From Anaeromicrobium sediminis (GTDB lineage: Bacteria; Bacillota; Clostridia; Peptostreptococcales; Thermotaleaceae), in contig NZ_NIBG01000005.1 in assembly GCF_002270055.1 (NCBI RefSeq), forward strand, positions 158,023 through 222,022: a stretch of 64,000 nucleotides of DNA, written 5' to 3'. Both the position numbers and the translations under genes were made by a program. Positions 1 to 7,958 of the stretch are shown piece after piece. Under the pieces are notes generated by a model. It was not told where the DNA came from, did no database searches, and saw nothing but the letters and a program-made list of their open reading frames with translations. How positions within the stretch are numbered: the stretch's first letter is position 1; each line of letters begins with the position of its first letter.

Positions 1-19
1 GAATTTATAGATAAAAGGG

Positions 20-187
20 AGACGACTATTAAGTCGTCTCATCTTGTAGACAAAGTTGAAGTTCGAGGTGTGCTGAAACCGAGAGACCGCAGCGTATATA
101 GACATACGTAAGGGTTCTTAGTTTTAGCAACAACGAAGAAATTCGGATTTATCAACAGCCTAAGACGACTTAATAGTCGTCTTTTTA
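20..187. repeat. Element bounded by a 20-bp inverted repeat, ending in a terminator-like hairpin
   Basis: The 20-bp blocks at 20-39 and 163-182 are exact reverse complements of each other, and each can also fold alone (stem AGACGACT, 4-nt loop). The right copy is followed by TTTTT, so it looks like a rho-independent terminator. The DNA between is not coding. It holds weaker internal complementarity (around 50-70 with 130-155) and a small GTAT/ATAC hairpin near 94-107. It could be a structured RNA or the end of an extragenic repeat. Only one copy is in this window, so its repetitive nature is not shown here. Confidence 0.4.
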
Positions 188-215
188 TATTTATTGAATA
201 AAATTTGTTTAATTG

Positions 216-244
216 TTGACAAATAAAAATAAGTATACTAATAT
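216..244 (+). promoter_or_regulatory. Sigma-A type promoter of the Rrf2 regulator
   Basis: TTGACA (216-221), a 17-nt spacer and TAATAT (239-244) lie just upstream of the Rrf2 gene. The palindrome AGTATACT (232-239) overlaps the -10, and the 25-bp operator candidate follows directly, which suggests autoregulation. Confidence 0.7.
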
Positions 245-245
245 A

Positions 246-270
246 AAACTATACTAAAAAAGTATACTTT
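246..270. promoter_or_regulatory. Candidate Rrf2 operator, copy 1
   Basis: AAACTATAC-N7-GTATACTTT, an inverted repeat with one mismatch. It sits between the -10 and the ribosome site of the Rrf2 gene. The same 9-7-9 arrangement recurs at 746-770 before cooS. Confidence 0.6.
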
Positions 271-281
271 TGGAGGAAAAA

Positions 282-683
282 ATGAAAATTACTCAAGAAG
301 CGGACTATGCCTTAAGGATAATACTTTATTTATCCAAATTAGGTGTGGGAGCAAAAACTGAAGCTAATCAAATATCAGATGAACTTCATATTCCTAAAAG
401 ATTTACATTAAAGATAATGAGAAAGTTAGCTCATAGTGGAATAGTGAAATCCTATAGGGGCGTAAATGGAGGATATGCATTAGACAAGGAGCCTAAAAGG
501 GTCACTTTTAAAGATGTAATAGAAACCATAGATGGACCTATTTGTGTGAATAGATGTTTGATTGATAAGAATCTTTGTAATTTAAATATAGCTCATAAAT
601 GCACAATCCATAAGGCACTAGGCAATACTCAGAAGATGTTAAACGATGAGTTGGCTAGTATTAATTTTGGAGATTTATTATAA
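282..683 (+). CDS. Rrf2 family transcriptional regulator
   Basis: A 133-residue DNA-binding regulator of the Rrf2/IscR/NsrR type. The N-terminal winged helix (about residues 1-60, motif SYRGVNGGYAL) is typical. Four cysteines (C88, C92, C99, C107) lie where family members bind an Fe-S cluster, so it probably senses redox state, NO, iron or CO; which one cannot be told from sequence. The ATG at 282 is preferred over a TTG at 270 because GGAGG (272-276) lies between them. It is followed by a hairpin and then the cooS operon, which carries the same operator, so it very likely controls CO dehydrogenase and itself. Confidence 0.9.
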   Translation: MKITQEADYALRIILYLSKLGVGAKTEANQISDELHIPKRFTLKIMRKLAHSGIVKSYRGVNGGYALDKEPKRVTFKDVIETIDGPICVNRCLIDKNLCNLNIAHKCTIHKALGNTQKMLNDELASINFGDLL

Positions 684-714
684 GAGTAGATTACTTAATC
701 ATTATAAATTTATT

Positions 715-738
715 AATCTTATAATCAGTTATAAGATT
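715..738 (+). terminator. A/T-rich hairpin after the Rrf2 gene
   Basis: AATCTTATAA / TTATAAGATT with a TCAG loop forms a perfect 10-bp stem followed by a short T/A run. It may be a weak terminator or attenuator between the regulator and cooS. Confidence 0.4.
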
Positions 739-745
739 TTAATTA

Positions 746-770
746 AAACTATACAAAAATGGTATACTTT
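746..770. promoter_or_regulatory. Candidate Rrf2 operator, copy 2 (cooS)
   Basis: AAACTATAC-N7-GTATACTTT, both half-sites identical to those at 246-270 and with the same 7-nt spacing. It ends 22 bp before the cooS start codon. No clear -35/-10 pair was found here, so cooS may use a promoter hidden in the A/T-rich stretch or read-through from the Rrf2 promoter. Confidence 0.6.
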
Positions 771-792
771 TTAATCAAAGGGAGGAATCGTA

Positions 793-2658
793 ATGAAGTG
801 CTGTACATCGGCAGACCATAAGTTATTAGATTTTGTTAAGGTGAAAGGGGAAAACACATCTTTTAATAGGGTTTTGGACCAACAAATTAAATGTGGATTT
901 GGACAACAGGGAGTCTGTTGTAGGCTTTGTTCAAATGGACCCTGTAGAATAACTCCTAAATCACCTCAAGGTGTATGTGGTGCCACTGCAGATACTATAG
1001 TTGGAAGAAACTTCTTAAGATCAGTAGCATCGGGAGCAGCCTGTTATCTTCATATAGTGGAGACTACTGCTAGAAACTTAAAAAAGACTGGTGAAGAAAA
1101 GGGCGTATTAAAAGGTGTAGAGACTTTAAATGAATTAGCTAAAGCTTTTGGAGTAGAAGAAGAAGATATGCATTTAAAAGCAGAGAAAGTTGCTGATTTA
1201 GTATTAAGAGACCTTTATAAACCTCGTTTTGAAAAAATGGAATTAACAGAAAAGATTGCCTATGGACCTCGCGTAGACAAGTGGAAAGAACTTGGTATTA
1301 TGCCTGGAGGAGCAAAATCTGAAGTATTTGACGCCATAGTAAAATCTTCTACTAACTTAAACTCTGATCCAGTAGATATGTTGATGCATTCATTGAACTT
1401 AGGAATTTCAACGGGTCTTTATGGACTTACATTAACTAACCTTTTAAATGATGTAATGTTAGGGGAGCCTGTTATTAGGCAAGCGAAAGTAGGTTTTAAA
1501 GTAGTAGATGAAGACTACATAAATATTATGATTACTGGACATCAGCATTCTATAATAGGCCATTTGCAAGATTACTTAATAAGTGATGAAGTGAAAAAAT
1601 CAGCTCAAGATGTGGGAGCTAAAGGATTTAAACTTGTAGGATGTACTTGTGTAGGTCAAGATTTACAATTAAGGGGAGAACACTATGAGGAAGTATTCTC
1701 AGGTCATGCTGGAAACAACTTCACTAGTGAACCATTAATTTCTACAGGAGCTATAGATTTAATATTATCAGAGTTCAACTGTACATTACCTGGAATTGAA
1801 GATCTTGCAGATAAATATCAAGTTAAGATGATTTGTCTAGATGATGTGGCTAAAAAGAAAAACTCTGAGTATATGGAATTCTCCATGGAAAAAAGAGTAG
1901 AGATTTCTAAGAAAATAGTAGAAGAAGCATTGAATAATTATGGAAAGAGAAGAAGTGAAATTGAAATAAATATTCCAAAGGATCATGGACATGATGATGT
2001 AATTACAGGGGTAAGTGAGAAGTCATTAAAGAAATTCCTAGGAGATTCATATAAGCCACTTCTATCATTAATAGCTAGTGGTCAAATTAAGGGAGTAGCA
2101 GCTGTTGTAGGTTGTTCAAATTTAACTGCCAAGGGCCATGATGTATTTACAGTGGAACTTACTAGAGAACTTATTAAAAGAGATATTATTGTTTTATCTG
2201 CTGGTTGTTCAAGTGGAGGTTTAGAAAATGTAGGACTTATGTCGCCAAAGGCTGCTGATTTAGCAGGTGACAAATTAAAAGAAGTATGTAAGTCACTAGG
2301 TATTCCACCAGTACTAAACTTCGGGCCGTGTTTAGCTATAGGAAGATTAGAAATTGTGGCTACAGAACTGGCTAGGGAATTGGGAATAGATATTCCTCAA
2401 TTACCCCTTGTATTATCTGCTCCACAATGGTTAGAAGAACAAGCGTTAGCGGATGGAGCATTTGGTCTTGCATTAGGATTACCACTTCACTTAGCAATAC
2501 CACCTTTTGTAACTGGAAGCAAAGTTATAACTAAAGTATTAACGGAAGATCTACCTAGTATAACAGGAGGGCAGTTAATATTAGATGACGATGTAATTAG
2601 TACTGCTGATAGATTAGAGAAGATTGTCATGGATAGAAGAATGGCATTAGGCTTATAA
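793..2658 (+). CDS. cooS: Anaerobic Ni-Fe carbon monoxide dehydrogenase, catalytic subunit
   Basis: A 621-residue CooS protein that interconverts CO and CO2 at a Ni-4Fe-4S site (C-cluster). The N-terminus shows the family cysteines for clusters D and B: C34, C42, C43, C46, C51 and C62 (motif CGFGQQGVCCRLCSNGPC). GHQHSI is the His region near the active site, with the Cys-containing segments GCTCVGQ and AGCSSGG further on. Length is normal for the family (about 630). GGAGG lies 7 nt before the ATG. With the next two genes it forms a cooS-cooF-flavoprotein operon, a known arrangement thought to pass CO electrons to NAD(P). No acetyl-CoA synthase genes are nearby, so a role in CO oxidation or detoxification is more likely than carbon fixation. 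Confidence 0.97.
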   Translation: MKCCTSADHKLLDFVKVKGENTSFNRVLDQQIKCGFGQQGVCCRLCSNGPCRITPKSPQGVCGATADTIVGRNFLRSVASGAACYLHIVETTARNLKKTGEEKGVLKGVETLNELAKAFGVEEEDMHLKAEKVADLVLRDLYKPRFEKMELTEKIAYGPRVDKWKELGIMPGGAKSEVFDAIVKSSTNLNSDPVDMLMHSLNLGISTGLYGLTLTNLLNDVMLGEPVIRQAKVGFKVVDEDYINIMITGHQHSIIGHLQDYLISDEVKKSAQDVGAKGFKLVGCTCVGQDLQLRGEHYEEVFSGHAGNNFTSEPLISTGAIDLILSEFNCTLPGIEDLADKYQVKMICLDDVAKKKNSEYMEFSMEKRVEISKKIVEEALNNYGKRRSEIEINIPKDHGHDDVITGVSEKSLKKFLGDSYKPLLSLIASGQIKGVAAVVGCSNLTAKGHDVFTVELTRELIKRDIIVLSAGCSSGGLENVGLMSPKAADLAGDKLKEVCKSLGIPPVLNFGPCLAIGRLEIVATELARELGIDIPQLPLVLSAPQWLEEQALADGAFGLALGLPLHLAIPPFVTGSKVITKVLTEDLPSITGGQLILDDDVISTADRLEKIVMDRRMALGL

Positions 2659-2672
2659 AAGGGGCGGTTTTT

Positions 2673-3116
2673 ATGAAGAGGATAAAGATAGATAAAAATA
2701 AATGTATGGCATGTTACAACTGCATATTGGCTTGTATGATGGAACACAATGAAAAGGGAAAGGATATATACTCGTTGGATTTAGAAGATAAATCCAACGA
2801 GTGTAGAAATCATATAGAAGTTAATCACAGTAAAGAAAATATTCCCATATTCTGTAGACATTGTGATGAACCAGAGTGTGTAAATACCTGTATGAGTGGA
2901 GCCATGAAGAAAAATCCCCATACTGGATATGTGGAGTATGATGAAGAAAAATGTGCATCCTGCTTCATGTGCGTAATGTCTTGTAAATACGGAGTATTAA
3001 AAATTGATGAAGAGACCAAGAGTAAAATAGTCAAGTGTGATATGTGTGAGAATAGAGAGACTCCACGCTGTGTAGAAAATTGTCCTACAAGGGCCATTTA
3101 TTTTGAGGAGGTGTAG
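2673..3116 (+). CDS. cooF: CooF-like four-cluster ferredoxin (CODH electron-transfer partner)
   Basis: A 147-residue iron-sulfur protein with four Cys clusters: CMACYNCILAC near residues 11-21, CRHCDEPECVNTC near 61-73, CASCFMCVMSC near 91-101, and CDMC...CVENCP near 119-137. This is the HycB/CooF pattern of 4 x [4Fe-4S]. It starts 14 nt after cooS with its own ribosome site and is followed directly by the flavoprotein, so it most likely relays electrons from CooS to that reductase. The order CooS-CooF-FNOR supports this role over a generic polyferredoxin. Confidence 0.9.
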   Translation: MKRIKIDKNKCMACYNCILACMMEHNEKGKDIYSLDLEDKSNECRNHIEVNHSKENIPIFCRHCDEPECVNTCMSGAMKKNPHTGYVEYDEEKCASCFMCVMSCKYGVLKIDEETKSKIVKCDMCENRETPRCVENCPTRAIYFEEV

Positions 3117-3119
3117 TAT

Positions 3120-4349
3120 ATGAATTATGTAATTATAGGAGCTAGTGCTTCTGGAATGAGTTTTGCTAAAGAGCTTAGAAATCTAGATAAGAACTGTAAC
3201 ATAACTTTGATTTCCCGTGATGAAAACGTATACTCAAGATGTATGCTACACCATATAATTAGTGGTCATAGAACTTTGAAGGATATAAATTTTGTGGAGG
3301 ATGATTTTTTTAATAAATATAATATTACATGGTTAAAAGGTCAGACAGTTAATGATTTAGATGTGAATAAGAAAATATTATATACGGATAAGAGAAGTGT
3401 AAAATATGATAAATTATTAATTGGTTCAGGAGCTCATGCCTTTATTCCTCCAATAAAAAATCTAAGGGAAAGTAAAAGTATCTATGCCCTTAGGAATATA
3501 GAGGATGCTTTAAGCATAAAAGACGCATTAGAGACAAAAGAAAAGATTGCCATATTAGGAGCAGGCCTAGTAGGCGTAGATGTCCTAGTATCATTACTGG
3601 AAAAAAATAAAAAGGTAAGTATTATTGATATGGCAGATAGAGTATTACCCCTTCAACTAGATAAAAGATCAGCTAAGGTTTATGAAAGAAAATTTATAGA
3701 AAAGGGAGCTAGTATATATACTTCTGCTAAGGTAGAGGAAGTTATATTAGATGAGACTAATGATCCTAAGGCAATAAAACTTCAAGGCGGACAAATAATA
3801 GAATGTGATATGGTCATAGTTGCCACAGGAGTAAAGCCTAATATAGGATTTATTAGGGAAGGTAGCATGGAAATTAATAGGGGGATAGTTACTAATGACA
3901 AGTGTGAGACTAGTGTAGAAAATATATATGCCATAGGAGATGTGCGAGGAGTAAGTCCTATTTGGCCACTAGCCATGAAAGAGGGGAAGATTGCTGCTAG
4001 AAATATGGTAGGGGGAGATGAAAGAATAACTGATTCCTTTGCACTTAGGAATTCGATGAACTTCCTAGGAGTGCCTACTGTATCTATAGGGCAGGTCAAT
4101 CCACCAGATGAAACATATGAGGTGTTAACAGAAGAAGGATCAGAATACTATAAAAAGATAGTATATAAGGATGGAGTAATATATGGAGTAATACTTCAAG
4201 GTGAAATTGATTATTGTGGCGCTTATATAGAATTAATAAGAAATAAGATAGATGTATCCCATATAAAATATGATCCATTCAACATAGGTTATGGAGATTT
4301 CTTTGAGATAAGTGAAAATGGTGAGTATAAATTTAAGGCTGTAGTTTAA
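3120..4349 (+). CDS. FAD/NAD(P)-dependent oxidoreductase of the CODH operon (FNOR type)
   Basis: A 409-residue pyridine-nucleotide disulfide oxidoreductase-like flavoprotein. It has an N-terminal FAD fold (IGASASGMSFAKEL), an NAD(P) fold (ILGAGLVGVDVL, about residues 145-160), and the second FAD motif ending YAIGDV (about 275-280). The NADH oxidase / CoA-disulfide reductase family contains both oxygen-consuming enzymes and the FNOR proteins that accept electrons from CooF. Position 3 nt after cooF favours the FNOR role, that is, CO-driven NAD(P) reduction. The last codons lie inside a perfect palindrome (4326-4369). Confidence 0.88.
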   Translation: MNYVIIGASASGMSFAKELRNLDKNCNITLISRDENVYSRCMLHHIISGHRTLKDINFVEDDFFNKYNITWLKGQTVNDLDVNKKILYTDKRSVKYDKLLIGSGAHAFIPPIKNLRESKSIYALRNIEDALSIKDALETKEKIAILGAGLVGVDVLVSLLEKNKKVSIIDMADRVLPLQLDKRSAKVYERKFIEKGASIYTSAKVEEVILDETNDPKAIKLQGGQIIECDMVIVATGVKPNIGFIREGSMEINRGIVTNDKCETSVENIYAIGDVRGVSPIWPLAMKEGKIAARNMVGGDERITDSFALRNSMNFLGVPTVSIGQVNPPDETYEVLTEEGSEYYKKIVYKDGVIYGVILQGEIDYCGAYIELIRNKIDVSHIKYDPFNIGYGDFFEISENGEYKFKAVV

Positions 4350-4369
4350 ACTACAGCCTTAAATTTATA
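4326..4369. terminator. 44-bp perfect palindrome at the end of the CODH operon
   Basis: Every position from 4326 to 4369 pairs around the centre 4347/4348, and the stop codon (4347-4349) sits at the apex. It probably terminates the cooS operon, although no long T-run follows. Confidence 0.6.
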
Positions 4370-4397
4370 TATTGATTATGTCCAATCTAGAGGTTTG

Positions 4398-4569
4398 TGA
4401 ACCTACTACGTTTCTATAAATCAAAAATATTTTCACAGGCAAGTCACTATCAGACTAAATAAAATGAATCTTATAATTAGGGTAGAAAGTTCACAATTGT
4501 TTACAGCATATGATATTCTCATGTTCCACCTTCTGAAAAATTTTCATTCATAGTCCCTTGTAAGTAGCT
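4398..4569 (+). repeat. Interspersed element A, copy 1
   Basis: One of four related roughly 170-bp non-coding elements (also 14408-14578, 31473-31643, 61190-61364). Conserved blocks are CCTACTACGTTTCTATAAAT at the left, AAGTCACTATCA, AGAAAGTTCACAATTGTTT, and ATGTTCCACCT near the right. The left and right about 38 bp are mutually complementary. It fills most of the 366-bp gap between the CODH operon and coaBC. About 4575-4705 shows nothing further beyond A/T-rich upstream DNA of coaBC. Confidence 0.75.
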
Positions 4570-4715
4570 ATAGACTTTGATCATCTATGGAGTGAAATAA
4601 ATAAAAAATGATTTCTATGTAAGAACCTCTTATATTAAATGGGATTTTAATATATAATTATCATGTGATTTAAGGATAATATTATTTAAGATAATACAAT
4701 AAAGAGGTGTAAATT

Positions 4716-5915
4716 ATGAAAAATATAGTTTTAGGGGTAACAGGTGGAATTGCAGTATATAAAGCTTGTGATATAGTAAGCAGACTAAAGAAAAAGGGAT
4801 ATAATGTGGATGTTATTATGACTAAGTCTGCAACAGAGTTTGTGACTCCCCTTACATTTAGATCCCTATCTCAAAATTATGTGGTAACAGATATGTTTGA
4901 TGAACCTAAGACTTGGGATATAGAACATATTGCACTTGCTAAAAAGGCAGATTTATTTTTAGTAGCACCGGCAACTGCAAATATAATAGGTAAAATGGCT
5001 AATGGTATAGCTGATGACATGCTTAGTACCACACTTATGGCCACAAGGGCTAAAATATTAATAGCACCTGCCATGAATACAAATATGTATGAGAATGTGG
5101 TAGTACAGGAGAATATGGAAAAGCTACAGAGATTAGGATATAATTTTGTAGACCCGGCAGAAGGGCGATTAGCTTGTGGAGATTTGGGAAAGGGTAAATT
5201 GGCAGATCCAGAAGTAATAGTTAATGAGGCTGTGAAGTTATTAGAAGAAAAGCAGGACTTAAAGGGTAAAAACATATTAATTACGGCTGGACCTACAAGG
5301 GAACCTATAGATCCAGTTAGATATATAACTAATCATTCATCGGGGAAAATGGGCTATGCCATAGCAGAGAGAGCTGCTAAAAGGGGGGCCAATGTGGTTT
5401 TAATATCAGGTCCTACAAATTTAGATAAACCAAAGGGTGTAGAGTTCATATCTGTAGAAAATGCAAATGATATGTATAATGAGGTTACTAATAGATTTAA
5501 GTGGGCTAATATAATAATTAAGTCTGCTGCCGTTGCAGATTATAAACCTAAAGATGTGAGTGATAAAAAGATTAAAAAAAGCAATGATGAATTGGCCATA
5601 GCTTTAGAGCGAAACTATGATATATTAAAAGAACTAGGTAGGATGAATGAAGACAATAATAAGACTTTAATTGGCTTTGCAGCTGAAACTAATGATTTAA
5701 TAGAAAATGCTAAGTCTAAGCTTAACAAGAAAAATGTAGATATGATTGTTGCTAATGATTTGACTAAAAAGGGTGCAGGATTTAAAAAGGATACAAATAT
5801 AGTTACTATATTAGAAAGAAATGGTAATATTACTGAATATGGAGAAATGAAAAAAATTGATTTGGCAGATATTATATTAGATAAGGGAAATGAAATTAGT
5901 AAGGGACGGTTATAA
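4716..5915 (+). CDS. coaBC: Bifunctional phosphopantothenoylcysteine decarboxylase / phosphopantothenate-cysteine ligase
   Basis: A 399-residue two-domain enzyme for steps two and three of coenzyme A synthesis from 4'-phosphopantothenate. The N-terminal flavoprotein half (about 1-185) shows GVTGGIAVYKA, the active-site His region WDIEHIA, APAMNTNM and the catalytic Cys loop GRLACGDLGKGK. The C-terminal CTP-dependent ligase half begins ITAGPTREPIDPVRYI and contains HSSGKMG and the KKSND-type nucleotide segment. It is a single-gene transcription unit whose terminator is shared with the convergent cyclase gene. Confidence 0.96.
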   Translation: MKNIVLGVTGGIAVYKACDIVSRLKKKGYNVDVIMTKSATEFVTPLTFRSLSQNYVVTDMFDEPKTWDIEHIALAKKADLFLVAPATANIIGKMANGIADDMLSTTLMATRAKILIAPAMNTNMYENVVVQENMEKLQRLGYNFVDPAEGRLACGDLGKGKLADPEVIVNEAVKLLEEKQDLKGKNILITAGPTREPIDPVRYITNHSSGKMGYAIAERAAKRGANVVLISGPTNLDKPKGVEFISVENANDMYNEVTNRFKWANIIIKSAAVADYKPKDVSDKKIKKSNDELAIALERNYDILKELGRMNEDNNKTLIGFAAETNDLIENAKSKLNKKNVDMIVANDLTKKGAGFKKDTNIVTILERNGNITEYGEMKKIDLADIILDKGNEISKGRL

Positions 5916-5930
5916 CCGTCCCCTTTTATA
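5903..5930. terminator. Bidirectional terminator, GGGACGGTTA stem
   Basis: GGGACGGTTA / TAACCGTCCC (5903-5922) followed by CTTTT. It overlaps the coaBC stop and serves the convergent gene ending at 5926. The same GGACGG stem recurs at four other gene ends in the window. Confidence 0.8.
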
Positions 5931-7539
5931 ATACTTTTTTATAATTTTTTTTGTCCAAATACATCCTTTTATCAGCTTCTTCTAAAAAATGATCTAAGGT
6001 ATGGAATACTCTATTGTCGTATTGACAAATTCCCACACTAATAGAGAATACATAGTTTTTCTTAGATTTTCTAGTATATTGACTAAGTTTTACTTTAATT
6101 TTAGTAATAATTTTTTTTGTTTGAATTTCACTACAATTGTTCAATATTATTAAAAATTCATCTCCGCCTAATCTACAAAATGTGTCTGTAGACCTTATAC
6201 ATTCTTTTATTATGTTACATATTTCGCAAATTAAAAAATCTCCTTCTTTATGACCATTAATATCATTAACCATTTTTAAATTGTTTATATCAATATAAGC
6301 TATGGTTAGGTGTTTATTAGTTTCGTCTAAATCTTCTATATGTTTTTTTAATATATCTAATCCAGCACGTCTGTTGTATAATCCTGTAAGGGTATCCGTA
6401 TGGGCATCCCTTTTTAACTGATTTTTAAATAACTTATTATTAAAATCTATATAGGCTAGTACTATGGATAAAATAAAAATAAAAATTATTATTAGAGCAC
6501 TCCAGCCAATTAATGAGTTTAAGACATATTGTTTTATTTGGGCTATGGAATAATCATCTATATAGGATACTAGATTCCACGAATAGTCTGAATTATATAC
6601 TATAGAAGTATATTCATTGGGGAAATTACATCTATTGTTTAGTTTAGTGTAACCAGAAGTAGGATATACCGTATCAAAGGTGAATATTCCGTTTTCATCC
6701 TTATGTACTCCATATTTATTTTCAACTATAGAATTCCAAGCATCTGGATAAGAGGATTTAAAAGAAATATGCTCTTTACCATCAATCATAAAAGTCCAGT
6801 TAGTACTAGTGTTATTACCCATAAGCCAATATCCATCATTGTTTAGAAGCATTAATTCAGGAGTTAAAAACTTATATATATTTTTGTTATATCTCACATC
6901 TATTTTGTCTATGAGATATTTGCCAAAATAGTTAATCATTAATACACCACGTTTATTCCTCTCATCATCATAAAGGGGAGTACCAAACCTTATGGTTGGT
7001 TTGTATGGTAATTCAAGCTCGCCATTTTCCAGATTTAAATCTAATGGAGAAATGTAGAGTTCACCTTTTGTTAGCTTCATTGTTTCCTTAAAATAATATC
7101 TTTCCTTTTTATTTTGTAAATTTTCTTTTGGTATAATTTGAGGTAAATTATCTCCATAAAGTACCTTAATTATTTCATTTCCATCTGCATCTAGTAAGCG
7201 AATCTGATTATAAATTTTTTTTGAATTAGAAAATGTATAAAGTTGATTAGTCAAATCTTCTAGTTCAGATTCATCTCCATAGTTTATATAGTTTTGCAAT
7301 TCTTCTTTTTCATATAAGTACTTTAAATCTCCAATTACATTTTCAAATTCATTATTAATAGTATTTTTTACAATTTGGGAATGAATTTTCTGATTATTTA
7401 TCATTATATCCTTCGTGTATTTAAAACCTATCAAATATACTTCATAACAGATAAATAGGGTTATCATACTTAAGATAGTAAAATATTTTAATATATTTTT
7501 ATATAAAATTTTATTTGAATTTTTACAATAGAGTTCCAT
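5926..7539 (-). CDS. Membrane diguanylate cyclase with extracytoplasmic Cache-like sensor
   Basis: A 537-residue protein: TM helix at about 17-38, a roughly 290-residue outer domain containing a QIRLLDADGNEI motif usual for Cache-type sensors, a second TM helix at about 340-365, and a C-terminal GGDEF domain. The active-site motif is intact (LGGDEFLIIL), and an RSTD inhibitory site lies five residues upstream, so it probably makes cyclic di-GMP with product feedback. The ATG at 7539 is chosen because AGGAGG precedes it by 6 nt; an in-frame ATG 27 nt upstream lacks such a site. The ligand cannot be predicted. Confidence 0.9.
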   Translation of the reverse strand: MELYCKNSNKILYKNILKYFTILSMITLFICYEVYLIGFKYTKDIMINNQKIHSQIVKNTINNEFENVIGDLKYLYEKEELQNYINYGDESELEDLTNQLYTFSNSKKIYNQIRLLDADGNEIIKVLYGDNLPQIIPKENLQNKKERYYFKETMKLTKGELYISPLDLNLENGELELPYKPTIRFGTPLYDDERNKRGVLMINYFGKYLIDKIDVRYNKNIYKFLTPELMLLNNDGYWLMGNNTSTNWTFMIDGKEHISFKSSYPDAWNSIVENKYGVHKDENGIFTFDTVYPTSGYTKLNNRCNFPNEYTSIVYNSDYSWNLVSYIDDYSIAQIKQYVLNSLIGWSALIIIFIFILSIVLAYIDFNNKLFKNQLKRDAHTDTLTGLYNRRAGLDILKKHIEDLDETNKHLTIAYIDINNLKMVNDINGHKEGDFLICEICNIIKECIRSTDTFCRLGGDEFLIILNNCSEIQTKKIITKIKVKLSQYTRKSKKNYVFSISVGICQYDNRVFHTLDHFLEEADKRMYLDKKNYKKVL

Positions 7540-7706
7540 AAAACCTCCTATTTTGTTCCACAACACAATATTTAACAGTATTCTACATTATTTATAAAAA
7601 TCCTCTTAAAGAAATTGTAATATTTGTATATATACATAATGGAAAATGTTTAAATTCTACGGCTTAAGCATGAATATATTCTTTCATTTGCAATTATAAG
7701 ATTCAC

Positions 7707-7930
7707 ATGAAAAACGAGAAAATATTAATATCATTCAGTTGTTTTATAAAAGATGATAATAATAAAATAGTGGGAATGTTATGTGTAAATATAGATGAAC
7801 ATTTTGGGAATAATAATATAGTTGCAAATATGGAATTAAACACTAAGGATATATTTTATTAAAAGGGTGAGTAACTGAAGTGGCTAAAGTGTTGAAGGTT
7901 TCAGAGGCCGCTGTATATAGATGCTTAGGT
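7707..7930 (+). pseudogene. Remnant of a YheO/DauR-type PAS-HTH regulator
   Basis: An open frame at 7707-7862 encodes SFSCFIKDDNNKIVGMLCVN, which matches the end of the YheO-like PAS domain. Then a frameshift of +2 and a TGA (7868-7870) precede VTEVAKVLKVSEAAVYRCLG, the typical C-terminal DauR/YheO helix-turn-helix. The two parts are in the right order but out of frame, and the first part of the gene is missing, so this is a decayed gene. Intact relatives often sit beside amino-acid catabolic genes; this one probably once controlled tnaA. About 7540-7706 contains only the cyclase upstream region. Confidence 0.7.
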
Positions 7931-7958
7931 AAAATAATTATTATGAGGAGGATTAATA

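Noticed and set aside
7707-7862. A separate small 51-residue gene
   Set aside because: Its product matches only the end of a YheO-type PAS domain, with the matching HTH out of frame just downstream, so a pseudogene fragment is the better reading.
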